Below, piece by piece: positions 31,121 to 38,057 of a stretch of 64,000 nucleotides of DNA (position 1 is the first letter of the stretch; each line of letters starts with the position of its first letter). Under the pieces are notes generated by a model. The model searched no databases, was not told the DNA's origin, and saw only the letters and a program-made list of their open reading frames with translations. The stretch lies in the NCBI RefSeq assembly GCF_016735685.1, contig NZ_JAERRA010000001.1:1116001-1180000 (forward strand), written 5' to 3'. The position numbers were made by a program, and so were the translations under genes. The DNA is from Piscinibacter lacus (lineage in GTDB: Bacteria; Pseudomonadota; Gammaproteobacteria; Burkholderiales; Burkholderiaceae_C).

Positions 31121-32136
31121 GCGAAGACCTCGGCCACCGCGCGCTCGACCCGCTGGCCGGCGTCGCTGTCGTCCAGGGGATCGCGCCGCAGCCGGTGGCG
31201 CAGCGCGGGCGCGGCGACGCGCCGCAGCTCGGCATCGCCGACGGCCGCCCGCCCCTCCAGCGCGGCCAGGGCGCGGGCGGCGCGGATCAGGGTCAGCTCG
31301 CCGCGCAGCCCGTCGGTGCCCAGGGCCAGGCAGAGCTGGGCGGCGCGGGTCAGCGCGGCCTCGTCGACCTGCACCTCGCCGACCTGCCGGCGCGCGCGCA
31401 GCAGGCGCTTGCGCAGCTTGGCGGCTTCCGGCTCCCAGGCGGCGCAGAAGCCGGCAGGGTCGCGCTCGAAGGCGTCGCGGCGCTTGATCACCTCCACCCG
31501 GGTCGGCAGCTCGCGCGGCGTGCGCACTTCCACGGCCAGGCCGAAGCGGTCGAGCAATTGCGGGCGCAGCTCACCCTCCTCGGGGTTGCCGCTGCCCACC
31601 AGCACGAAGCGGGCGGGGTGGCGCACGCTCAGGCCTTCGCGCTCGATCACGTTCTCGCCCGAGGCGGCCACGTCGATCAGCAGGTCGACCAGGTGGTCGT
31701 CGAGCAGATTGACCTCGTCGATGTAGAGAAAGCCGCGGTGGGCGCGGGCGAGCAGGCCTGGCTCGAAGGATTTCACGCCCTGGCTGAGCGCCCGCTCCAG
31801 GTCGAGCGCGCCGAGCACCCGGTCCTCGGTGGCGCCCAGCGGCAGGTCGACCACCGGCACCGGGCGCTTGATGCGGCGCGGCTTGGGCCCCGCCTCCGCC
31901 TGGCAGGCTGCGCATGCGCCGCCCAGGCGGGCCGGGTCGCAGCCATAGGGACAGCCGGCCACGGCGTCCATGGGCGGCAGCAGGGCCGCCAAGCCGCGCA
32001 CGGCCGTGGATTTGCCCGTGCCCCGATCGCCCAGCACCAGCACGCCGCCCACCGCAGGATCGATCGCCGCGATCAGGATCGCGAGCTTCATCTCGTCCTG
32101 GGCGACCAAGGCGACAAAGGGGTAGGTGGGGCCCAT
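31117..32136 (-). CDS. bchI: Magnesium chelatase ATPase subunit I
   Basis: BchI is the AAA+ ATPase subunit of Mg-chelatase. The 339-aa protein has Walker A GDRGTGKST (about residues 36-44) and Walker B GFLYIDEVNLL (about residue 135), with the family-typical insertion carrying several cysteines (GCPYGCDPARL). The ATG at 32136 was preferred over 32157 because AGGAG lies 5 bases upstream and the protein then begins like other BchI (PFVALVAQDEMKLA). It is the first gene of the bchI-bchD-bchO unit. Confidence 0.96.
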   Translation of the reverse strand: MGPTYPFVALVAQDEMKLAILIAAIDPAVGGVLVLGDRGTGKSTAVRGLAALLPPMDAVAGCPYGCDPARLGGACAACQAEAGPKPRRIKRPVPVVDLPLGATEDRVLGALDLERALSQGVKSFEPGLLARAHRGFLYIDEVNLLDDHLVDLLIDVAASGENVIEREGLSVRHPARFVLVGSGNPEEGELRPQLLDRFGLAVEVRTPRELPTRVEVIKRRDAFERDPAGFCAAWEPEAAKLRKRLLRARRQVGEVQVDEAALTRAAQLCLALGTDGLRGELTLIRAARALAALEGRAAVGDAELRRVAAPALRHRLRRDPLDDSDAGQRVERAVAEVFA

Positions 32137-32450
32137 CGGATCTCCTGCCGCGTCCATGTGTCATCTCGACGTGACGAACTTCATGGGCCGGACGGCTGAC
32201 ACTCTAACGGAAGGCTGGGCCAGCGAAGCCGCCGGGCCGGGCGGGATGGGCCGGGGCGATGCCGGACTTGCGTCTGCGGCAGGGCTTGCATTCGCCCAGC
32301 CCTTGTTCCCGATGCGACACAGGCTGTCGCGGCCTCAGGCAAGCGCAAGGGATGGGATGCGAGTGCCCTCAAATCCCCCCAGCCCACTGGCCGGCGTGAA
32401 TCGACGAAAATCTAACCGCTTGAATGTCCAAGTGCTCCGAGAACCCGTCC
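32137..32450. other. Intergenic region at the cluster edge
   Basis: This 314-base stretch separates bchI from the small plus-strand gene at 32451. Apart from the candidate PpsR-like site near its left end I see no gene or repeat. It should contain the bchI promoter on the minus strand and, if the 56-aa gene is real, a plus-strand promoter. Confidence 0.5.
32159..32176 (-). promoter_or_regulatory. Imperfect PpsR/CrtJ-like site before bchI
   Basis: TGTCATCTCGACGTGACG has the TGT-N12-AC(G) layout with TGTCA and TGACG half-sites, one base from the consensus. It lies 22 bases before the bchI ATG, a position suited to repression of bchIDO. Weaker than the crtE and bchC sites. Confidence 0.4.
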
Positions 32451-32621
32451 ATGTCTGCAAGCTGCACCCCCCTCGTCCTCGCCCTCTGCGCAGTTCTCAG
32501 CGCCATGGGCGGCCTGCTGCTCATGCATTCGGGCCAGCGCGGCATGATTTACATCGACCGCCTTTACGGCGCGCCAATGCCCGGTCGCCTGCGACCTGCG
32601 GCCGATCGTCAGGGCGATTGA
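32451..32621 (+). CDS. Possible 56-aa small membrane protein
   Basis: A 56-residue reading with one hydrophobic segment (about residues 6-24) and a short basic tail (GMIYIDRLYGAPMPGRLRP). Codon third positions are GC-rich like neighbouring genes. Its stop lies at the foot of a strong inverted repeat (32618-32663) that would act as a terminator, which supports it as a real gene. The ribosome site is weak. I do not recognise a family; function unknown. Confidence 0.45.
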   Translation: MSASCTPLVLALCAVLSAMGGLLLMHSGQRGMIYIDRLYGAPMPGRLRPAADRQGD

Positions 32622-32663
32622 AAAATTACTTGGGCCGCGGTACAACGCGGCTCAAGTTTTCAA
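32618..32663. terminator. Bidirectional terminator between two small genes
   Basis: An inverted repeat pairs TTGAAAA with TTTTCAA on the outside and CTTGGGCCGCG with CGCGGCTCAAG inside (one mismatch, six-base loop), giving A/T runs on both flanks. It sits exactly between the plus-strand 56-aa gene and the minus-strand 64-aa gene. Confidence 0.75.
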
Positions 32664-32722
32664 CACGGGATGGCCGAAGCCAGGGTTCTCAAACCCTGAG
32701 AAGGCGTAGATCAGAAAAGTCG

Positions 32723-32917
32723 TCAACCCTGGCTTGGGCTCGACGGCTTGACCTTGGCAGCTTCCTCTTTCGCCGCTGCAAGCGCCTCGGCCGCTCGCTT
32801 GGCCCGCAGAATCTCCCGATCCCGCGCCAAGCTGCGCATCTGCCACAGCCCGAAAGCGATGGCGCCGCCTCCGAAGAGCAGCACTTCGAGGAAGATGGGC
32901 AGGTTCTCACTGTTCAT
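32723..32917 (-). CDS. Small membrane protein, 64 aa
   Basis: A 64-aa protein with a short N-terminus, one membrane span (about residues 7-24, LEVLLFGGGAIAFGLWQ) and a charged, probably coiled-coil tail (SLARDREILRAKRAAEALAAAKEEAAK). Proteins of this shape with the GGGAIAFGLWQLRS pattern are, as far as I recall, common and uncharacterised in Burkholderiales. The 3' end faces a bidirectional terminator. No clear ribosome site was seen before the ATG. Confidence 0.65.
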   Translation of the reverse strand: MNSENLPIFLEVLLFGGGAIAFGLWQMRSLARDREILRAKRAAEALAAAKEEAAKVKPSSPSQG

Positions 32918-32980
32918 GATGGTGTCGACTTTGACCTTCCCACCCCAGTCGGCCGCGGATATCGGATGCTGACCCGGGGT

Positions 32981-33388
32981 TCAAGCCCAAGAATTTGCAA
33001 ACAACTCCAGATCCGCCGTGCAAACCTGGGTGAGCGGCGAAGCCTGATCGGCTTGGATGGGAAAGAAACCACGCATCCCATGCACGTAGAACGAGGAGTA
33101 AGTGGAGAAAGCCATGCTCCATTCCGGAAAATTCCGGCGTTCGATGGGTCGACGCACCAGCAATTCAATTTGGTGGTGACGCGGGTCTCGCAAGATGCGC
33201 TGCCAGAGTTGCTCGACATGCTCGGTCGGCCCCTCGATGCACTGCGTGAAACCACCGCGCAAGTAAAGCAGATGTCCGGTGATTTCAAGCCGCTCATTGC
33301 GATGCTGTGCATCGGTCAGCAAGTTGAAGAGGTGCAGCGAGCTGAAATCGTTCGTCGCGCGGGATTGGTAAAGAATGCGTTCGAGCAT
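32981..33388 (-). CDS. BLUF-domain blue-light sensor (FAD-binding)
   Basis: A 135-aa protein that is essentially a single BLUF domain, which binds FAD and senses blue light. All key residues are visible at the spacing of the known AppA BLUF domain: Tyr7, Asn31, Gln49, Trp90 and Met92 correspond to Tyr21, Asn45, Gln63, Trp104 and Met106 of AppA, a constant offset of 14. About 35 residues follow the core and could form the C-terminal helices. There is no fused output domain, so it should act through a partner. Base composition is visibly less GC-rich than in neighbouring genes, suggesting transfer. It lies 71 bases after an 88-aa gene and near a divergent MerR-type regulator. Confidence 0.93.
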   Translation of the reverse strand: MLERILYQSRATNDFSSLHLFNLLTDAQHRNERLEITGHLLYLRGGFTQCIEGPTEHVEQLWQRILRDPRHHQIELLVRRPIERRNFPEWSMAFSTYSSFYVHGMRGFFPIQADQASPLTQVCTADLELFANSWA

Positions 33389-33459
33389 TGCGGTATCGAC
33401 GAACAGGAGGCGTATCCCTCTGCGGCTTCAGGCCGAGAGGTCGGAATAGGTGTAATCCA

Positions 33460-33726
33460 TCATACGCACTTTGTCTCATCGACCTGACACGGGCCCGACA
33501 ACTGTCGCAGGCTTCCAACGTGGGGTCGGTTCGTATCGGCCGGCTTCAAGGCATTCGAAGCAAGCGGCTCGTCGAGCAGCAGGGCGCGGTGCAACAGGCG
33601 GGCCATTTCCTGCGGTTCGACCAGGGCCAGCCGCGGCGGCACGCGGTCGAAGCTGGCGAAGTAGGCGAGTTCCAGCATGGAGAGCTCGCTGCTTTCGGCG
33701 CGGGCGCTGAGGGTGGCGGTGTCCAT
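33460..33726 (-). CDS. Unassigned 88-aa protein upstream of the BLUF gene
   Basis: An 88-residue soluble protein starting MDTATLSARAESSELSMLEL, with a probable helical middle (VEPQEMARLLHRALLLDE) and a less ordered C-terminus. AGGAG lies 6 bases before the ATG at 33726, which is why this start was chosen over one 44 codons upstream. Codon use is GC-rich for the first two thirds and then drifts. I recognise no family. It probably shares a transcript with the BLUF gene and faces the MerR-type gene across a 185-base gap. Confidence 0.6.
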   Translation of the reverse strand: MDTATLSARAESSELSMLELAYFASFDRVPPRLALVEPQEMARLLHRALLLDEPLASNALKPADTNRPHVGSLRQLSGPCQVDETKCV

Positions 33727-33911
33727 CTCGATCTCCTGGAAGCTTGGCGGGAAGGGCCCGAGGGGTGGGCGACGAATCGTGTTCACGGCGACCTCGATGT
33801 GACTCATCGAGGGCAGGGCCATTGTTGCGAATGTAGTCATAAGCGAGTCAAACGACAAGCGTCGCAGACCCTTGTGCGCGAAGCCTTGCGAATGCAGGTC
33901 AAAATCGAGTC
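33727..33911. promoter_or_regulatory. Divergent promoter region with three GAGTCA motifs
   Basis: The gap between the 88-aa gene and the MerR-type gene holds three copies of a GAGTCA/TGACTC hexamer: 33800-33805 (as TGACTC), 33845-33850 and 33907-33912. Two have the wider form CGAGTCA followed closely by GACAAGC. This could be an operator for the MerR-type protein; that is inference. Confidence 0.4.
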
Positions 33912-34934
33912 ATGACAAGCCAAGGCATCTACCAAAGCAGCGTGGTGGCCCAGCTCGCCGGCATGCCCGTGGCCACCCTGAGGGTGTGGGAGCGCCGCTA
34001 CACGCTCGGCTGCGCCGAGCAGTCGCCCACCGGCCGACGCCTCTACTCCCGCGAGGACGTGCAGCGCATCATCCTGCTCAAGCAGCTCACCGAGCGGGGG
34101 CATGCGATCGGCGCCCTGGTGCGGCTGGACGAAGCCGCGCTGCGGGCTCTGGGCGACTGGCCAGCGGCCGAGCCTGCAGCAGCCAGCGAGCCTGCGGCCG
34201 CGGCCGAGGTGCCGACATGGTGTCTGGTCGGCAGCCTGCCCGCCGCCGCGCTCGAGCTCGCCGCCCAGGCGGGCTTGAAGCTGCAAGCCCGCTTCGACCG
34301 GCTTGACGAGGCCATGCAGCTCGCGGCCGATGCGCCGCCCCCCGCGCCCCCGCCCTGCGCCCTGCTGCTGCTTGCGGTGCCGGCGCTGAATGCGGCCGAT
34401 CCCCTGCAGCTCCGCGCGCTGGCTGCTCGATGCGGGGCTCAGCGGATGGCGGTGGTCTATCGCTTCGGCGCTTCGGCCGATTTGGCGCTGTGGTCCTCGC
34501 TGGGCGTGGCCCTGATGCAGGAGCCGCGGGATCCCGCCCCTTGGCTGGCCTGGGTGCAGAACCTGCTTGCCATGCCGGCCACACCCGCGCCGCCCCCGCC
34601 CACGCCACGGGCCGCCCGTGCCCTGGGCAAGCCATCCGCTGCGCCCGCCGAGCTTCCGCCCGCGCAGCGCCGCTATGCCGAGCCGGTGCTGCGCCGCATG
34701 GCGGCCATGCAATCGGCCGTGGCCTGCGAATGCCCGCAGCATGTGGCCGAGATCCTGCTGCTGCTCTCGCAGTTCGAGGACTACAGCGCCCGCTGCCTGC
34801 ACCGCAACCCCGAGGATGCCGAGCTGCATGCCGACTTGCAGCGCGCCGCGGCGGCGGCCCGGTCCATCTTCGAAATGGCGCTGGAGCGGGTCGCCGCCCA
34901 CGAAGGCGTCGACCTGACGGAGCCCGCCCCATGA
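33912..34934 (+). CDS. MerR-type transcriptional regulator with degenerate Rossmann-like C-terminal domain
   Basis: A 340-aa regulator with an N-terminal MerR winged helix (residues 8-75, VAQLAGMPVATLRVWERRY and the RRLYSREDVQRI wing). A central region (about 92-225) alternates hydrophobic strands and helices (LLLLAVPAL, MAVVYRFG, LGVALMQEP) in a way reminiscent of the cobalamin-binding fold of LitR/CarH and AerR/PpaA regulators, but I see no B12-ligand histidine motif. A helical C-terminus with conserved-looking cysteines (AVACECPQHVAEILLLLSQ) follows. It overlaps the DCC gene by 4 bases. Its place opposite a BLUF gene suggests light-dependent control, by analogy with BluR/BluF of E. coli. 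Confidence 0.85.
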   Translation: MTSQGIYQSSVVAQLAGMPVATLRVWERRYTLGCAEQSPTGRRLYSREDVQRIILLKQLTERGHAIGALVRLDEAALRALGDWPAAEPAAASEPAAAAEVPTWCLVGSLPAAALELAAQAGLKLQARFDRLDEAMQLAADAPPPAPPPCALLLLAVPALNAADPLQLRALAARCGAQRMAVVYRFGASADLALWSSLGVALMQEPRDPAPWLAWVQNLLAMPATPAPPPPTPRAARALGKPSAAPAELPPAQRRYAEPVLRRMAAMQSAVACECPQHVAEILLLLSQFEDYSARCLHRNPEDAELHADLQRAAAAARSIFEMALERVAAHEGVDLTEPAP

Positions 34935-35356
34935 GTGCCGCCCTGCCCGCGGCCTGCCCAAGCGCCACAAACCGGCCCACCGTGTATTTCGACGGCGGCT
35001 GCCCGCTGTGCCGGCGCGAGATTGCGATCTACCGCCGCGCCCGCGGTGCCGAGGCCCTGCGCTGGTGTGACCTGAGCGACTGCCCGGACGAAGCCCTCGG
35101 CCCCGGCCTGGACCGCGCCTCCGCCCTGAGCCGCCTGCATGCCCGCGATGCCGACGGCACCCTGGTGCACGGCGCCCGGGCCTTTCTGCTGATCTGGGCC
35201 AGTCTGCCCGCCTTCCGGCCGCTGGCCCGCCTGGGCCGCTTGCCGGGCGTGCGGCCGGCGCTCGACCTGGCCTATGCCTTCTTCCTGAGGCTGCGGCCCC
35301 TGTGGCGGCCGCAGCCCGCCTGCGCCCTGCCCCCTGCCCGGGACGACACCCCATGA
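34931..35356 (+). CDS. DCC-family (DUF393) thiol-disulfide oxidoreductase-like protein
   Basis: A 141-aa protein of the DCC family, named for its DxxCxxC signature, seen here as YFDGGCPLCRREIAIYRR near residue 20. Members are thioredoxin-like but most have no known substrate. The ATG at 34931 overlaps the stop of the MerR-type gene, and its own stop overlaps the next gene, so the three are co-translated. In many Burkholderiales, as I recall, genes of this family lie beside LitR-type MerR regulators. Confidence 0.88.
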   Translation: MSAALPAACPSATNRPTVYFDGGCPLCRREIAIYRRARGAEALRWCDLSDCPDEALGPGLDRASALSRLHARDADGTLVHGARAFLLIWASLPAFRPLARLGRLPGVRPALDLAYAFFLRLRPLWRPQPACALPPARDDTP

Positions 35357-35754
35357 GCGACATCCTTCCCGCCCTGACCCTGCTGAGCACCGCCGCCCTG
35401 TTCGGCGGCATGCTGCTTTTCGCCGGGGGCTTTGCGGCCTTTGCCTTCACCGCCTTGCCGCAGGCCGCCGCGCGCAGCCTGATCCGCCGGGCCTTCCCGC
35501 CCTTCTATGCCTTCGTGATCGGCGCGGCCGGCCTGGCTGCCCTGACGGCGGCGGCGCATGACGGGCTTTCCAGCCTGATGCTGGCGGCCATCGCCCTGAG
35601 CACGGTGCCCAACCGCCAGCTCCTGATGCCCATGATCAACCGCGCCAGCGATGCCGGCAGGCAACAGCGCTTCAAGCGACTGCATGGCCTGTCGGTGGCC
35701 ATCACCTTGCTGCACCTGGTGCTGGCGGCTGCGGTGCTGCTGCGCCTCGCCTGA
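35353..35754 (+). CDS. DUF4149-like membrane protein
   Basis: A 133-aa integral membrane protein with four hydrophobic segments and the VPNRQLLMPMINRASDAG motif between the third and fourth, consistent with DUF4149-like proteins of unknown function. Its ATG overlaps the DCC gene stop by 4 bases. It is the last gene of the MerR-DCC-DUF4149 unit and ends opposite an SDR gene. Confidence 0.75.
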   Translation: MSDILPALTLLSTAALFGGMLLFAGGFAAFAFTALPQAAARSLIRRAFPPFYAFVIGAAGLAALTAAAHDGLSSLMLAAIALSTVPNRQLLMPMINRASDAGRQQRFKRLHGLSVAITLLHLVLAAAVLLRLA

Positions 35755-35792
35755 GGGGTTCGAGCCGGCGCGCATGCGGCTTGCCGGGGTCT

Positions 35793-36611
35793 TCAGGCGT
35801 CCCGCACGTCGGCGACCGGGTTCTGGCCGAAGTCCGGTCGGTCCAGCCAGGCCAGCACCTTGGCGGCGGCCTGCTCGGGCGTGTCGAGCAGGCCCTCGCG
35901 GTGCAGGGCGTCGAAGCGGCCCTGGGCGGCGAAGCGGGCCGGGTCCGCGCCGCGCAACTGCCGCTGCATGTCGGTCGCGATGACGCCGGGCGCCAGCGAG
36001 ACGATGCGGGTGCTCGGATCCTGGGCATGTTCCAGCGCCAGCGCGCGGGCGGCATGGTCCAGACCGGCCTTGACGGCGCAATAGGCCGTGCTGCCCGCCA
36101 TCGCCCGGCGGCCCAGGCCCGAGGAGATGAAGAGCAACTGCCGCTGTGCACCCCAGCCGGCACTGGCCGCCAGGGCGGCGGCGCTCAGGCGCAGCGGGGC
36201 TTCCAGGCCCAGGCGCAGCGCGGCGCGCAGTTCCTCGTCGGGCTGGGCCTGCAAGTCGGCCGGCTCGGGCAGCAGGGCGGCGTTGTGCAGCAGCACCAGG
36301 CGGGCGGGCGGCGCTTCGGCCAGGGCCAGCAGGGCGGCGCGCAGGCGCTCGACGGCTGCATCGGGTTCCGCCAGATCCAGGGCCCACTGGCTGCAAGCGC
36401 AGCCGGCGCTGCGGGCCGCGGCATCGAGCCCTGGATCGGGCCGGCGCGACAAGGTCAGCAGCGTCATGCCGGGCCGCAGCAACTGGCGGGCCATGGCCGC
36501 GCCCAGGCCGCGCGAGGCGCCGGTGAGCACGGTCAGGGTGGTGGCGGGCGCGGCGCCGGGGGCGTGGCGCAGCAAGTCGGTGGCGGGCGAGGCATCGGGC
36601 ATGGCGCGCAT
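35793..36611 (-). CDS. Short-chain dehydrogenase/reductase
   Basis: A classical SDR of 272 aa. The cofactor motif TGASRGLG (about residue 30) and the catalytic YCAVK (about residue 178) are present, with an earlier ISSGLGRRA that supplies the catalytic serine. The substrate cannot be read from the sequence. The start at 36611 (MRAMPDAS) or 36602 is uncertain because neither has a strong ribosome site. Confidence 0.85.
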   Translation of the reverse strand: MRAMPDASPATDLLRHAPGAAPATTLTVLTGASRGLGAAMARQLLRPGMTLLTLSRRPDPGLDAAARSAGCACSQWALDLAEPDAAVERLRAALLALAEAPPARLVLLHNAALLPEPADLQAQPDEELRAALRLGLEAPLRLSAAALAASAGWGAQRQLLFISSGLGRRAMAGSTAYCAVKAGLDHAARALALEHAQDPSTRIVSLAPGVIATDMQRQLRGADPARFAAQGRFDALHREGLLDTPEQAAAKVLAWLDRPDFGQNPVADVRDA

Positions 36612-36684
36612 GCTGCCAGCCTGTGGCGCATCGTGCTGGCGGCGCATGCCGCGGGGGGTGATGCTGCGATTGCCTGGCTGCGGG

Positions 36685-36752
36685 CTGCCGCCGCAGGCCC
36701 GGCCACGGCCGCCGTGGCATGCCTTGCCACGGCCTGCCGCCGCAGGCCCGGC
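36685..36752. repeat. 19-base direct repeat flanking a small palindrome
   Basis: CTGCCGCCGCAGGCCCGGC occurs at 36685-36703 and again at 36734-36752, with a GCCACGG/CCGTGGC inverted repeat between the copies. It lies in the gap between the MFS transporter stop and the SDR start. Confidence 0.6.
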
Positions 36753-36754
36753 TT

Positions 36755-38026
36755 TCAGCCGCTTGCCGACCCTTCGGTCATGCGGTCGCGCCGGGCCAGG
36801 GCCGGGAAGCGCCGTCGCCAGATCGCGACCACCGCCAGGGTGCCGAAGCCGCCGAGCAGCACCGAGCCGACCGGGCCCAGCACGGCCGCCGTGGCGCCCG
36901 ATTCGAATTCGCCGAGCTGGTTGCTCGCGCCAATGAAGATGCCGTTGACGGCGCTGACCCGGCCGCGCATCGCATCCGGCGTCTCCAGTTGCACGAGGGA
37001 CTGGCGGATGACGACGCTGACCATGTCCGCCGCGCCGGCCACGAACAGCGCGGCCAGCGACAGCCAGAAGCTGGTCGACAGGCCGAAGACCAGGGTGGCC
37101 AGGCCGTAGACGGCGACCGCCCGGAACATCTTGGGCCCCACCTGCCGCTCGATCGGCCGGCGGCTGAGCCAGACCGACAGCGCCAGCGCGCCCACCGCCG
37201 GCGCGGCCCGCAGCAGGCCCAGGCCCCAGGGGCCGACGTGCAGGATGTCCTTGGCGAAGATCGGCAGCAGCGCGGTGGCGCCGCCGAGCAGCACGGCGAA
37301 CAGGTCCATCGAAATTGCACCCAGCACCGCCGGCCGGCTGCGGATGAAGGCCAGGCCGGCGAAGACCGTCTTCAGGTTCACCGGCTCCTTGGGCACGGGC
37401 GGCTGCACATAGCGCAGGCCCAGGGTCAGCACCACGCCGACCAGGAACAGCAGGCCGCAGACGCCGTAGACCGCCTCGGGCCCCGCCACGTAGACGAAGC
37501 CGCCGATCGCCGGCCCGCCGATGATGGCCGTCTGCATGCCCGCCGAGCTGAGCGCGATGGCCCGCGGCAGCTTGGCCGCCGGCACCAGCAACGGCAGCAG
37601 CGACTGCTGCACCGGCATCTGGAAGGCCTTGGCGGCGCCGATCAGCAGGGAGAGGCCGAGCAGGGTCTCGCGGCCGGCCCAGCCGCCGGCACTGCCCAGC
37701 ATCAGCACGGCGCTGATGCCGGTCTGCACCGTCAGCGCGGCGGCCAGGATGCGGCCGCGGTGGTGGCGATCGGCCAGGTGGCCCGCCACCAGCATCAGCA
37801 CCACCGAGGGCAGGAACTGCAGCAGGCCGACCAGGCCCAGGTCCCAGGCGCTGCCGGTCAGCTCGTACATCTGCCAGCCGATGGCGACCATCATCATCTG
37901 GTTGCCCGAGGTGCCGGCGACCCGCGCACACCAGAAGCGGACGAAGGCACGCTCGGCCAGCAGCGCGCGCAGCCCGCCGTCGGCGGGAAGGCCCGCTTCG
38001 GTGGCGGGCGGGGGGGCGGGGCTCAA
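36755..38026 (-). CDS. MFS transporter, EntS/DUF894-like
   Basis: A twelve-span major facilitator with the N-terminal pattern FVRFWCARVAGTSGNQMMMVAIGWQMYELTG (broken here for length: FVRFWCARVAG, then MMVAIGWQMYEL) and the loop GHLADRHHRGRILA, as in EntS-like exporters. The substrate is unknown. A TTG at 38026 gives 423 aa and no overlap with the preceding gene; an ATG at 38134 would add 36 low-complexity residues and overlap it by 77 bases. The first option is preferred with low certainty. Confidence 0.85.
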   Translation of the reverse strand: MSPAPPPATEAGLPADGGLRALLAERAFVRFWCARVAGTSGNQMMMVAIGWQMYELTGSAWDLGLVGLLQFLPSVVLMLVAGHLADRHHRGRILAAALTVQTGISAVLMLGSAGGWAGRETLLGLSLLIGAAKAFQMPVQQSLLPLLVPAAKLPRAIALSSAGMQTAIIGGPAIGGFVYVAGPEAVYGVCGLLFLVGVVLTLGLRYVQPPVPKEPVNLKTVFAGLAFIRSRPAVLGAISMDLFAVLLGGATALLPIFAKDILHVGPWGLGLLRAAPAVGALALSVWLSRRPIERQVGPKMFRAVAVYGLATLVFGLSTSFWLSLAALFVAGAADMVSVVIRQSLVQLETPDAMRGRVSAVNGIFIGASNQLGEFESGATAAVLGPVGSVLLGGFGTLAVVAIWRRRFPALARRDRMTEGSASG

Positions 38027-38057
38027 GGGGGCGGGATCCGGGGCGGTGAGGGTGGGG

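Noticed and set aside
32126..33487. A 453-codon plus-strand frame across the cluster edge
   Set aside because: It is antisense to the BLUF gene and the 64-aa gene and shows no family pattern.
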